Source: Lagopus muta
Taxonomy: Eukaryota > Chordata > Aves > Galliformes > Phasianidae
Direction of reading: 5' to 3'
Assembly: GCF_023343835.1 (NCBI RefSeq)
Contig: NC_064433.1
Location: forward strand, 138,845,957 to 138,909,956
Length of the DNA: 64,000 bases
The position numbers and the translations under genes were made by a program. Each line of letters begins with the position of its first letter. Position 1 is the first letter of the stretch. The notes below the pieces were generated by a model that saw only the letters and a program-made list of their open reading frames with translations, was not told where the DNA came from and made no database searches. Positions 36,901 through 45,939 of the stretch are shown here, one piece after another.

Positions 36901-39900
36901 TGGATGGCCGGGCCCAAAGAGTGCTGGTCAATGGAATTAAATCCCGTTGGCAGCCGGTCAAGAGCCGTGTCCCCCAGGGCTCGGTACTGGGGCCGCTCCT
37001 CTTCAACATTTTTATTAATGACCTTGATGAGGGAATTCAGTGCAGCTTCAGTAAGTTTGCAGATGGTACCAAGTTGGGAGGGAGTGTTGATCTGCCTGAG
37101 GGGAAAAAGGCACTACAGAGGGACTTGGATAGATTAGATCGATGGGCCAAGGCAAACTATGAGGTTCAATAGGGCCAAGTATCAGGTCCTGCATTTTGGT
37201 CACAGCCCCAGGCAACCCTACAGGCTTGGGGAGGAGTGGCTAAAAACCTGCCTGACGGAAAGGGACCTCGGTGTACTGATGGACAGTAGGCTGAATATGA
37301 GCCAGCAGTGTGCCCAGGTGGCCAAGAAACCCAACAGCATCCTGGCTTGTATCAGGAACGGTGTGGTGAGCAGGATTAGGGAAGTCATCCTGCCCCTGGT
37401 CTCAGCACTGATGAGGCCTCACCTTGAGTACTGTGTTCAGTTTTGGGCACCTCACTACAGAAAGGACACTGAGGTGCTGGAGCAGATTCAAAGAAGGGCA
37501 ACAAGGCTTGTGAAGGGCTTGGAGAATATGTCTTATGATGAGCGGCTAAAGGAAATGGGACAGTTCAGTCAGGGGAAGAGGAGGCTGAGGGGAGACCGTA
37601 TTGCTCTCTTCAAATACCTGAAAGGTGCTTACAGCGAGAGTGGGGTTGGTCTCTTCTCACTGGTGACAGTGACAGGATGAGGGGAAATGGCCTCAAGTTG
37701 TGCCAGGGGAGGAATAGGTTGGATATCAGGAAAAACTTCTTTACAGAAAAGGTGGTTAAGCACTAGAATAGGCTTGCTAGGGAGGTGGCGGAGTTACCAT
37801 CCCTGGATGTGTTTAAAATCCATTTGGATGTGGTGCTCAGGGACATGATTTAGCGGTGGTTTGTTAGGGTAGTACGATTAGGTTGTAGTTGGACTTGGTG
37901 ATCTTTAACGTCATTTCCAACTGAGCAATTCTATGATTGATTGATTTTATGATTCTATGATCCCCTGCCAGGCACTGCAGTCCCCTCACCAGAAAGCCTA
38001 GCATGATATTTTGTTTCTGTTGAGGAGGGTGGATAGTGGTTGGACAAAGGGGAATGGTTTAAACTGAGAAAGGGGAGGATTAGGTTAGATATTACGAGGA
38101 AATTTTTCACTTAGATGGTGGTGACACTCTGGAACAGGTTGTCCAAAGAGATTGTGGATGCCCCATTCCTGGAGGCAATCAAGGCCAGGCTGGATGTGGC
38201 TCTGGCCAACCTGGTCTGGTGGTTGGTGATACTGCACATAGCAGGGGGGTTGAAATCTGATGATCGTTCTGGTCCATTTCAACTCAGGCCATTCTATGAT
38301 TCTATGATCCCATGAATATGGAAAGGAAATCTTTCTTTTGTTTCTTTACAGATATGCCTGTACGTCGCGTATCTGGACTGCGCCGTGTTTATCGGCCTCA
38401 AGGCTACCCCAGGGGTGAGTGCTCTGTCTTCGTTCATTTCACAGGGTCAGCATGTGCTTTCAGCCTTGTCTTCCTGTGGAATGTATCTTACAATGTTCTT
38501 TGATGATGCTGGGGTGTGGAGAAGAGCAGAGTAGACATCAGGAGAGCACAGAGATGTGCCCTGGGATTCTTCGCCCTGCACAGCTGTGTTTGCCAGCAGC
38601 CCCAGCCTTATGTGTCTTGAAGTGCTGATGGCAAAGACAGCAGCATTTGGGGCAGAGTTTAGAGCTTCCTGGGGAGCCTTTCTCCCAGCCAACCTGAACA
38701 TGGATTGTTTTGTGTGCATATGGTGCGTCTTTTGGCACCTGGTACCCATTTGCCACATGCTTGTGAGTGGAAGAGGGAGGCAAGTGTCTGTGAGTAAGAG
38801 TGTTTGCTGCCATTCAAGGCTGAACAGATGAATTGCAATGTATGTCAGGAGCTGTTATCTTCTGTCTTTGTTTACAGAGGTGGCCTCAGGTGCTGGCTCT
38901 GCAGCTTCTCAGTGGGTTCCTGATGTTGAGCCTTGGAGGCATCCCATGGGTAAGTGGTGTGTCTAGGTTTCCTCAGAGTAATGCTAGGTGCATTTAGAAG
39001 GCCAGCCTGACCCATCTGCAGCTGCTGATTATGAAGATCACACCATCAGTAATGCAAATGTTCCTCCTCTCTCTGTTTACCTGTAGCTGTTGAACCCAAG
39101 ATTCCTGTTCCACGTTCTCCGATGGATCTTGGTTTTCAGCCTGAAGAGTATCCCAGAGGTATGTTGTCTTTGTTTACGTTCTGGAGAGGAAGATACTGTC
39201 AACTGTTGGGGAGAGCTTCTGTGCAGTGTGTGTTTACTGCCATGCAAAGCTGAGAAGGTGCATTCAGACATGCAGCAGGAGCTGTTCTGTCTGTAGTGGC
39301 AGAGCTGGCCTTAGAGGATGGCTGTCAGCTTACCTTGCAGAATCCTGCTTTGGGTCCTTGGAAGTACAACACATGCAATGCACGCCTATTCCTTCCCTGA
39401 GACACGGCTGGAGGTAGCGATTTCTCAGCCTCTCCCTTGCAAGTGGGCTCTTGCTCAGGAGGACTGTAAGAGATCATCCTCATCCTCTGCTAATAAGACG
39501 TGAGAATCAGGGACAGTAATGGAGTGAATACTATAATGACTTGCACTTCTCCAAGACACTGTGATGCCATCAGTAGTGCAGAACTCATGAGTGCGTTGCA
39601 CTGTCTCGTGTTCTCCAGGTGCTGGCGGTGTGAGAACAGCAGAGGGTGTGAATCAGAAACGGGGAGAAAATCAGTCTGCAGTTGCAGTGCTTGCCGTCCT
39701 GCTCTCTCTGGTTGTTCTGGCAGCTTTGGGTTACCTGGCAAGACATCTGCTGAAGAAGAGACAAGAGTGAGTTGTTTCTCCAGTAATCTTTGCTAGATGG
39801 CTGCTCTGTGCCAGGAAGCACTTGCAGTGAGAGCTGTGGACAGTCCTCGGCTGGGATTTGTGTTGAGAAATTTCTTTGACATATGTCTCTTAAGTCATAC

Positions 39901-40264
39901 AAATTTTGACTCTTGTCTAAAACCCCTTTCTTTTTGTTGCAGAGGTGCAGTGCTAGGTGAAGCTAGTATTTGCGCGAGAAAGGAAGACTCATCTCCAGAA
40001 GAAAAACAACAGAACTTTGCGAAAATTATCATAGAATTTGAAGATCCTTCTGGGAAGTTAAACCCAAATCTGAAGGGTCTTCCCAGTTCTGAGGTCTCAG
40101 AAACATCTTCCTTCATCTGTCAGCCCCCAGAGCGATCCACTCAGACTGACTTTTGCAGGCAGTCAGAAACTGCTGATGATACACGCAAAAAGCCACTAGA
40201 GTCAGGAAAAGAGAAGAAAAGTACGTGCACCTGTGGAAGAGCAGCGAAACTGGGTGAACCATAG
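33863..40264 (+). CDS. Gene C: unnamed type I single-pass membrane protein (spliced, about 329 aa)
   Basis: Exons are 33863-33983 (signal peptide), 35064-35120, 35323-35385, 36006-36077, 38352-38414, 38878-38949, 39087-39158, 39619-39766 (transmembrane) and 39943-40264 (tail). They total 990 nt in one frame, with GT donors and AG acceptors throughout and phase 1 junctions until the transmembrane exon. It is the inverted paralogue of gene A with one additional 63+72-nt cassette pair, so the ectodomain is 45 residues longer. The ectodomain is cysteine-free, with repeated YPRG-like exon ends. The transmembrane exon translates identically to gene A, while cassettes and tail differ. Two CR1 elements sit in the intron between the cassette pairs. 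No known domain was recognised and the function is unknown. If the extra pair is skipped, the frame is kept. Confidence 0.72.
34509..34619 (+). pseudogene. Frameshifted type b signal exon in gene C
   Basis: Same as the gene A exon at 15019-15136 but with one C missing after 'caggctgcc', so the frame ends early in AADADQ-like codons and TAA (34617-34619). The GC donor context is retained. It cannot serve as an in-frame first exon. Confidence 0.7.
35064..35120 (+). CDS. Gene C cassette exon 2 (57 nt)
   Basis: Phase 1-1 exon after 'ctctattccag', donor GTGAGA. It encodes [20 protein letters not shown] (His to Arg near the end against gene A). Confidence 0.72.
35323..35385 (+). CDS. Gene C cassette exon 3, first copy (63 nt)
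   Basis: Phase 1-1 exon after 'tttctttacag', donor GTGAGT. It encodes [19 protein letters not shown] and PRG, the same peptide as the second copy at 38352. Confidence 0.72.
35652..35812. other. Inserted segment of unknown origin in the gene C intron
   Basis: This stretch is missing from cassette unit 2 and from gene A, where the flanks ('agcttcctgggga' and 'ctttctcccagcc') meet directly. On the minus strand a frame stays open for about 34 codons and reads coding-like, with [20 protein letters not shown] ending in a stop at 35704-35706. It is not CR1 or ERV as far as I can tell. Confidence 0.55.
36006..36077 (+). CDS. Gene C cassette exon 4, first copy (72 nt)
   Basis: Phase 1-1 exon after 'tttgtttgcag', donor GTAAGT. 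It encodes [20 protein letters not shown] and RNPMG. Pro to His and His to Asn distinguish it from the second copy and from gene A. Confidence 0.7.
36405..37961 (+). mobile_element. CR1: Long CR1 LINE with reverse-transcriptase ORF, in a gene C intron
   Basis: About 1.55 kb containing much of ORF2: [46 protein letters not shown], then the C-terminal region and a 3' end of 'gattgatt/gattctatga' repeats. The catalytic motif reads FADG (37056-37067) where the enzyme needs two aspartates. Frames shift at about 36900-37130 and 37160. It is 5'-truncated and inactive, and in the same orientation as gene C. Confidence 0.93.
38012..38311 (+). mobile_element. CR1: CR1 LINE 3' fragment in the same intron
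   Basis: A second, separate insertion with 'aggaaatttttcacttagat' and a tail of 'cattctatgattctatgat'. About 50 bp of gene C intron (37962-38011) separates it from the longer CR1. Confidence 0.9.
38352..38414 (+). CDS. Gene C cassette exon 3, second copy (63 nt)
   Basis: Same splice sites, phase and peptide as the first copy. At least one silent nucleotide difference is seen (CGC to CGT). Confidence 0.72.
38878..38949 (+). CDS. Gene C cassette exon 4, second copy (72 nt)
   Basis: Phase 1-1 exon after 'tttgtttacag', donor GTAAGT. It ends [11 protein letters not shown], like gene A. Confidence 0.73.
39087..39158 (+). CDS. Gene C cassette exon 5 (72 nt)
   Basis: Phase 1-1 exon after 'ttacctgtag', donor GTATGT. 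It encodes [20 protein letters not shown] and EYPRG. Confidence 0.74.
39303..39375 (+). pseudogene. Decayed cassette exon (type 4) in gene C
   Basis: The mirror of the relic in gene A. Its flank 'tgtttactgccatgcaaagc' matches 'tgtttgctgccattcaaggc' upstream of exon 4, and the exon body is recognisable but without a usable donor. Decay therefore came before the A/C duplication. Confidence 0.55.
39619..39766 (+). CDS. Gene C transmembrane exon
   Basis: 148 nt after 'gtgttctccag', donor GTGAGT, phase 1 in and 2 out. It encodes the stalk, a single hydrophobic helix and RHLLKKRQE, with the same translation as gene A. Confidence 0.78.
39943..40264 (+). CDS. Gene C terminal exon: cytoplasmic tail
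   Basis: 322 nt, 12 nt longer than in A and B and still in frame. The start ([16 protein letters not shown]) and end ([33 protein letters not shown]) match A and B. The middle (about 39990-40125) is replaced by a clearly diverged stretch, [19 protein letters not shown] then [12 protein letters not shown]. Confidence 0.75.
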
Positions 40265-40650
40265 AACCTCTAGTGGACCAAGAATGTGGAGGTCAGCACC
40301 GCTGGGGAGCTGTGTGCCATGGAGGAGGACACACAGTGTCTATGAGAGAATACATCAGACAAACGGGAAAGGGAGGGTCTCCTAACCGTGCTGCAGGCTC
40401 GGCAATGCAGAGCAATAAGGAACGTGCTTCCATCACTACGTCACTTTGTCTCTCCCTCCCGAAAACGGCGTGGGAAGGACTGGAGCGTTTGGGGAACTCT
40501 AGTTCTCCTTTAGAAGCTTTCCCACTTCCATCAGTTCACTGCATGATGTCCACACTTACGGACGACCATGAGAGCAGTCAGCGCTTATTCCATATCATGA
40601 CACCATGCCCAAGTAGTACAATACAGATATGTATATATACCTGTACAACC

Positions 40651-40656
40651 AATAAA
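40651..40656 (+). promoter_or_regulatory. Putative polyadenylation signal of gene C
   Basis: AATAAA about 390 nt after the stop codon, conserved in A and B. Confidence 0.55.
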
Positions 40657-40728
40657 CAACAATTAATATCATATACAGATATGTGTATATATGTGCACAT
40701 ACACGTAAATCTACTGACTGTTCTCTCC

Positions 40729-41344
40729 CAGCACCAGGTCTCCTTCCAGTACACACTGAATGTCCCTGTTTCTTTTTTTGCATTTCCCACCAAGTGAACT
40801 CAGGGCTGTGAGCAAAATCAGTCCCATGGGTGGGCTTGCTTTTGCCCACAACCAGGATAGCCCAAACATTTTCCCTTGTAAATTCTTCTCATGTCCCACA
40901 TTCTATCCCTTCCTATTGTACATAAGAGGCCGGATTGGGCAGGGCCATCTTGATTGGCAGATCCCAGAGTGTTGACTAAGCAGGTGACTTGTGCTATATG
41001 TTTATCCCAATGCTTGAATGTTCTGCCAACTACTGCTTTCAGCATAGTTTTTAACACTCCAAAATAACTTTTCCAGAAGCTGATGCATCATAGAGTATAT
41101 GATATATCCACTCAGTGCCATGCTCTTTGGCCCAGGTGTTTATGAGGGTATTTTTAAAATGAGTTCCTTTATCTGACTCACTTCTTTTTGGGCTGCCACG
41201 TCACCAAAACATTCGCTATTCAAGGGTAGCATTTTGGGTGGAGGTATGGGGCACAGGATGTGTTTCCAGACATCAGGTGTTTTCTTCCACCACTGTAAGC
41301 ATACAGCGCTCTCCATGGCAGATTTGAGGCAGTGTGATAGAATT
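40729..41344 (-). mobile_element. ERV integrase fragment, copy C
   Basis: Same as copy B and antisense to gene C. It is truncated against CR1 sequence at its 5' side. Confidence 0.62.
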
Positions 41345-42601
41345 CCCAGCCTTCCCGTACTGCAGCCTTCTGGGCTGCAAGCACACACTGCTGCCTCATA
41401 TCCAGCTTCTCATCCTGCGGGAGCACTGGTATAGAGGCACTTCAGCTTAGCTACTGGCCTCACTGCCTTCTCAGACGAGCGCTCCCCAATACCTCTGGGA
41501 CAAGTTTGGGGTTTTCCCCCACTCCCTCCAACATGACAGCGTTCCCATGCGCTTCTCTGTCACCCAGCTCACCTCCTTCCCCCATCATATCTAGTTTGAA
41601 GCCCTGCTAACCAGCCCAGGTAGCTTGCTCCCAAGAATATTCGTGGCCCTTCTAGTCAGTCTGCTCCCGTCCACCATCAGCATTCCCCCGTTCTCAAGGC
41701 TGCATCCCAAGCCATAGTACCCAAAGCTCTGTGTGCGACACCATTCGCAGAGCCGTTCATTCAGCGTGCCCACCCTCCTCCTTTTGTGCAGATCCCAGTC
41801 ACAAACTGAGAGAATAAAGGAGAACACACCTTGTGTTGCTGAACCTTTCTGCAGTATTCCCAGAGCCCTAAAGTCCCTTTTGATCATCTAATTTCTTCTT
41901 TTGCCGACCTCTTCATTTCCAGTGTGGAAAGTTAGTAATGGACAATAATCAGAGGGCTTGACCAGCCAAATGATGTTCCTAGCAACATTTCTCACCCAGG
42001 CTCCAGGCAGGCAATGCACCTCCCTGTGGCACAGATCCCAGCGGCATATCAGGCCCTCGGTTCTCCACAGAAGCATGATGTCAGTTTTTTTTCCTGACTG
42101 ACGCTGTAGTGATATGGGGAGCAGACTGACCAGTCTTGGGCAACCTCTCCTGCACAGACGGACTTTCACTGACATCCACATCCCCATGTCCCTCCAGTTC
42201 CACAGCCTCATACCTGTCATGTAAGGGCACATGGGAGGGTGGGACAGGCTGCGAGGTGATCTGCTTGCTGCTCCAAACTTGAACTTGTCTCCATCCCTCG
42301 CTGTCTCTGAGGTCAACCGCTCCTATCTGACTGTGAAAGGGCAGATGATCCCCCAATGCTTGAGCATTTCCCCTGTGCCCTTTCTGTAGGGATGGCAGGG
42401 TGTGACTCCACCAATCAATCTCCCTCCTACAATCCCGGATGCTCCTCAGCCTTTCTACTTCTTCCTTTACCTCTACAACCTGGCTGAGCTGATCATCCAC
42501 CTGCTCACACTGCAAACAGGTGGCATCCCTGCTGCCCTCCTGAAGCAGTGACAGGGCCAGGCATTCTCCGCAAGCCTGAGACCTGAACTGCAGCATGGAC
42601 T
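41345..42601 (-). mobile_element. CR1: CR1 5' region with ORF1, copy C
   Basis: Near-identical to 30006-31262, with the same three minus-strand open frames (41591-41887, 41888-42316, 42081-42596). Confidence 0.75.
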
Positions 42602-42679
42602 TATGTGCCTTCAGTCTCAGTCTCCACTTCTCATGGCGAGGCTTGTACTGTTAAGATAGTTCTTTCATACCACATCTCT

Positions 42680-43016
42680 TTCACCCAAAAGAAACAGAGG
42701 AACTCCCTTACTGTGTGTTTGAGGTGACTACATTAGATCATCAACACTGTTGCATCAGCAGGACAGGACTCACAGAATGGCTCTCCAACCTTTTGCCTTG
42801 CCTGGGTCATACTGAGCAAACATGAATTGTCTAGAACCACATATAAAACAAACTAGTGGGATGTTTGACCTTGTTTTAATGAAACTGAAGTACCAGTCTG
42901 GTTTGGTGGGAGTGGTTGCCATTCTTAGTGAGTTCTCCAGATGTTATAGTTGTGCTTATCATTAAGCTTGACTGTAGGTACTATCATAACACTGGGAATT
43001 GTCAACCCAGACTAAG
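42680..43016. other. Unique spacer between the gene C duplication and the ERV
   Basis: No recognised feature; ordinary AT-moderate sequence. Confidence 0.4.
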
Positions 43017-43022
43017 GCCCTT
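43017..43022 (+). repeat. Target-site duplication, left copy
   Basis: 'gccctt' directly before the 5' LTR pairs with 'gcactt' at 49936-49941, with one mismatch. A six-base duplication fits betaretrovirus-type integration. Confidence 0.65.
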
Positions 43023-43300
43023 TGTGGGAATACAAGAAAAACTGTTCAGAGCAGAAGCTGTGGAGCAAGATAGACAGCATGAGAACCAAGGACACCTCTA
43101 GAAGAAGAAAGAATGTCTCACAGCTCTGATTAATAATAAGCGCCTGTGTGAACGGTTGAAGAGTGTTTTGTAGAATGCTCTGCTGACGCGTAAAGGTGGA
43201 TGGGAAAGCTAGAAAACTTGTGAAGGTACAGAAGTGATGTGGGAGCTTGTAATAAACGATTTGGATCGTTCACATCTGAGTCCGTGCATCAGACGCTGCA
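43023..43300 (+). repeat. 5' LTR
   Basis: 278 bp from TGTGGG to GCTGCA, with an AATAAA signal at 43251-43256. It lacks a roughly 27-bp duplication present in the 3' LTR, and several substitutions separate the two LTRs, so the insertion is not very recent. Confidence 0.9.
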
Positions 43301-43302
43301 AA

Positions 43303-43322
43303 TGGCGCCCGCCGCGTGGGGC
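43303..43322 (+). other. Primer-binding site, lysine-tRNA type
   Basis: Starts TGGCGCCC two bases after the LTR and continues with CGTGGGGC after a short altered stretch, resembling a tRNA-Lys site with a small change in the middle. Confidence 0.6.
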
Positions 43323-43553
43323 CAATCAAGGCGAGGCTGAGCGAGCCCGGTCCGGCAGCGCAGCCCGACTCAAGTGCGGAGAGATTGTTTGGCGCACGCC
43401 CGCACCGCTCTGCAGGACACAAGGAGAGCAGTCGGGAGCGACGAAGGAGCAGCAAGTAAATAAATCTTGCAGCATTACGGTGAGCTTTAACGTTTCAGAA
43501 CCAGCCTGAATCTACCTCAGCATTAGTTACTTTTCTCAAGTGGAGAAGCAAAA

Positions 43554-45000
43554 ATGTCCCTGAGTTTCCGAAAACCGGATTCTCTTTTGATGGAGAGCTT
43601 TGGCACATTGGCGCAAAACTCCGGGAAGCTTCTATTACTAAAGACAGAACGGCTGCTAAACTTTTACCTGTCTGGCACCAAATCATGGAAGGGCTTAAGC
43701 AAATTCGACAAAGAAAAATTTCTTCCGGCTATTCCCCGTCGTCCTCCCTCCCACCCCCGCCGCTGCTCCTCGGTGCAGAAAGCAGCCCTGTTCCAGATTC
43801 GATCCGCAGCTCCGACCCCACTCCTGACCGCGGAGAAGAGAAATCGCACCCCCAACCCCCCCCTCGCTGCTTCCTTCGGCTCCGCCCCTGACGCTCGTTG
43901 CAGCGTTCCCGCCTTCCGCTCCGCTCCCGAGTCCCGCCGCCTCGCTCTGTGTCTCCACCCTGTGTATGTTAGCTGCTGCTGAGTCTCTGCAGCCTGCATG
44001 GAAGTTGGTTAAAGACAAGGACGGAGCGGAACCAGAGGAACTCTTAGATCCTGGTCCAGTAGGTCCGGAAGACAAACCGAGCATTTTTTTCCCTCCTGAT
44101 GATAATTTGAAGGGTACGGGAAAGACAAATTCTTCTACAGCGTACTATGGTGCTTCAGAGAAGTGCAGAAAAGAAGCAGTATTACGGGCTGATGCTGATA
44201 CATTGCAAGCCTTTTCTGTGAGGTATCGTCCAACTCAACTCCCCCTGTGGGAATCCCTGCTTTATGAGGCAGTAAAGGAGATAAGCAAGTCAGTGAGAGA
44301 TTATGGAGTTCAGTCTGCCTTTACATATAACCTTTTCATTGCAATTAGAGACAGTTATGTTATGACCCCTCACAATTGGAAAATTCTGTCATGAACGATT
44401 CTGTCTCCCATGCAATATACCATGTTTATGACTGAATACCAAGAGAAGGCTACCATGCAGGCTGTGAATAATTTGAATAACTTAAATCATATTGGCATGG
44501 AGGAACTCATGGGGGAGTGGTCTGAGCAAAACCTCAGGCCCAGGCACAGATGGATAGGCAATGCTTTGAACAGGTGAACATTTTGGTGCTGCGTGCTATC
44601 CGTCGGATACCTGATACTACTTTATCTAACTCCTCAGTTACATCAATTAAGCAGGGGACTGCTGAGCCCTACATTAAATTTCTTGACCATTTACAAAATA
44701 CTCTAGAGAGACAAGTGGAAAACCAAGCTGCCCGGGATGTTTTGCTTAAGCAATTAGCAATAGAAAATGCAAATGCAGACTGTCAAAAGGTTTTAGAATC
44801 CTTAAAGAATGTAGATCCATCCATTACTGATGTGAGTGAAGCCTGTCAAGATGTAGGCACAGAAAGTCATAAAATGGACTTGCTAGCAGACACGCTGCTA
44901 GCTGGACTTGATGCAAGGTCAGCTGAAAGAATGAAATGTTACAATTATGGGGAAGCCAGTCATGTACAAAGGGACTGCAAAAAGCCTAAGTGAGCAAATA
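43554..45000 (+). pseudogene. gag: ERV gag, frameshifted
   Basis: Starts at ATG 43554 (MSLSFRK). Open frames at 43554-43982, 43966-44394 and 44550-44993 are in different phases or separated by stops. A capsid-like region precedes a first zinc knuckle at about 44936-44978 (CYNYG..SH..RDC; the second Cys of the usual pattern is replaced by Tyr/Gly context). A second, CPWC-type knuckle follows in another frame near 45015-45080. Confidence 0.8.
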
Positions 45001-45133
45001 AAAATGCATGTGCTGTTCCATCTCGATCCTGTCCCTGGTGCAGGAAGGGGTTACAGTGGGCGAGAGAATGCTGATCTGAACTCCCTGTTGCTGCACAGCA
45101 CTGTGATCCGCCAGGAAATGGGAAGAAGAGCGT

Positions 45134-45508
45134 GTGACCACACACCATGACAGCAAATATGGTCTCAAATCCATTGGCCACTGCCTGGCCAACTCACTCA
45201 GACCAACTCACTCCACCACCGGCAGCACAGGAGTGGATTTGGCCGCTGCCCAGTCAGTGACACTGACTGACAGCACCGTGACTCTCATTCCAGCAGGTGT
45301 CATGGGCCCCCTTGGGGTCGGGCGTAGCGCCTTCTTATTAGGACATTCTGCTGTTACATGGATGGGACTTCTTGTTTTACCAGGAGTCACAGATGCTGAC
45401 TACACTGGGGAAATTAAGGATAATGGCATGGACGCCCTCACCTCTCTGCTTTATTCCCAAAGGCCAAAAAATAGCACAATTGATCCCTTTTCATTCTATG
45501 GCTGAACC
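45134..45508 (+). pseudogene. dUTPase-like region of the ERV
   Basis: An open frame of about 123 codons carries dUTPase-type motifs in order: GSTGVDLAAA near the start, a central GPLGVGRSAF-like segment where GRSS is usual, and TDADYTGEIK. In betaretroviruses this enzyme lies between nucleocapsid and protease, the position seen here. Single-residue changes in the motifs make activity doubtful. Confidence 0.7.
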
Positions 45509-45579
45509 TGGCATTGGGGACTGAACTGGTGGATTTGGAAGCATGGACAAACCTGTGTGCTATGGACCACACAAGTGTC

Positions 45580-45900
45580 AAAAGACAAACCATTATTAAC
45601 ATGCTTAGTAAATGGCCAACAGATATTAGGCCTAGTGGACACTGGAGCGGATGTTACCTCATTAAGTCAAGTGAATGGCCCTCTGAATGGCCACTAAAAG
45701 ACCCTAATTCTGCTATTAGGAGTTGGAGGTTTGCAAAAGCCCAAAGTGCCTGAATTGTATGTTTTGAAGGGCATTGCTCACATTGCTCCTTACATTTTGC
45801 CATTTCCCTGTACTTTGTGGGGTTGTGATCTTTTAAGTCAATGGGGCATGATTTTGCAGACAAATTTTCAGTAAGGGCCATTGATCGGCAGCAACCTACC
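45580..45900 (+). pseudogene. pro: ERV protease region
   Basis: A short frame near 45631-45660 carries the retroviral aspartic protease motif LVDTGAD. Frameshifts follow soon after. Confidence 0.72.
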
Positions 45901-45939
45901 TCCCTAGCTTGGAAAACCGAACAACCTATTTGGGTAGGT

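Larger units (their letters stand above)
38315..39012 (+). repeat. Cassette-pair unit 2 in gene C
   Basis: Direct repeat of unit 1, without the 160-bp insertion. The older 5' part of this unit (about 36190-36375 and 37962-38011) lies on the other side of the CR1 elements, so the duplication came before the CR1 insertions. Confidence 0.82.
32742..41345. repeat. Right arm of large inverted repeat (carries gene C)
   Basis: Mirror image of 11340-16830. Homology starts sharply near 32742 ('ctggagtcaggcctgtggtg') and runs to the integrase-CR1 joint near 41345. It contains two extra CR1 insertions and a second cassette pair. Confidence 0.85.
39875..42679. repeat. Direct repeat, copy C (pairs with 28545-31340)
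   Basis: Holds the tail exon, 3' flank, integrase fragment and CR1 ORF1 fragment, nearly identical to copy B apart from the diverged part of the tail exon. Confidence 0.88.

Noticed and set aside
12422-40264. Idea that the membrane family is a BAFF receptor because it lies next to TNFSF13B
   Set aside because: TNF-receptor-type ectodomains are cysteine-rich; this ectodomain has no cysteine and no recognisable TRAF-binding site. Proximity alone is not evidence.
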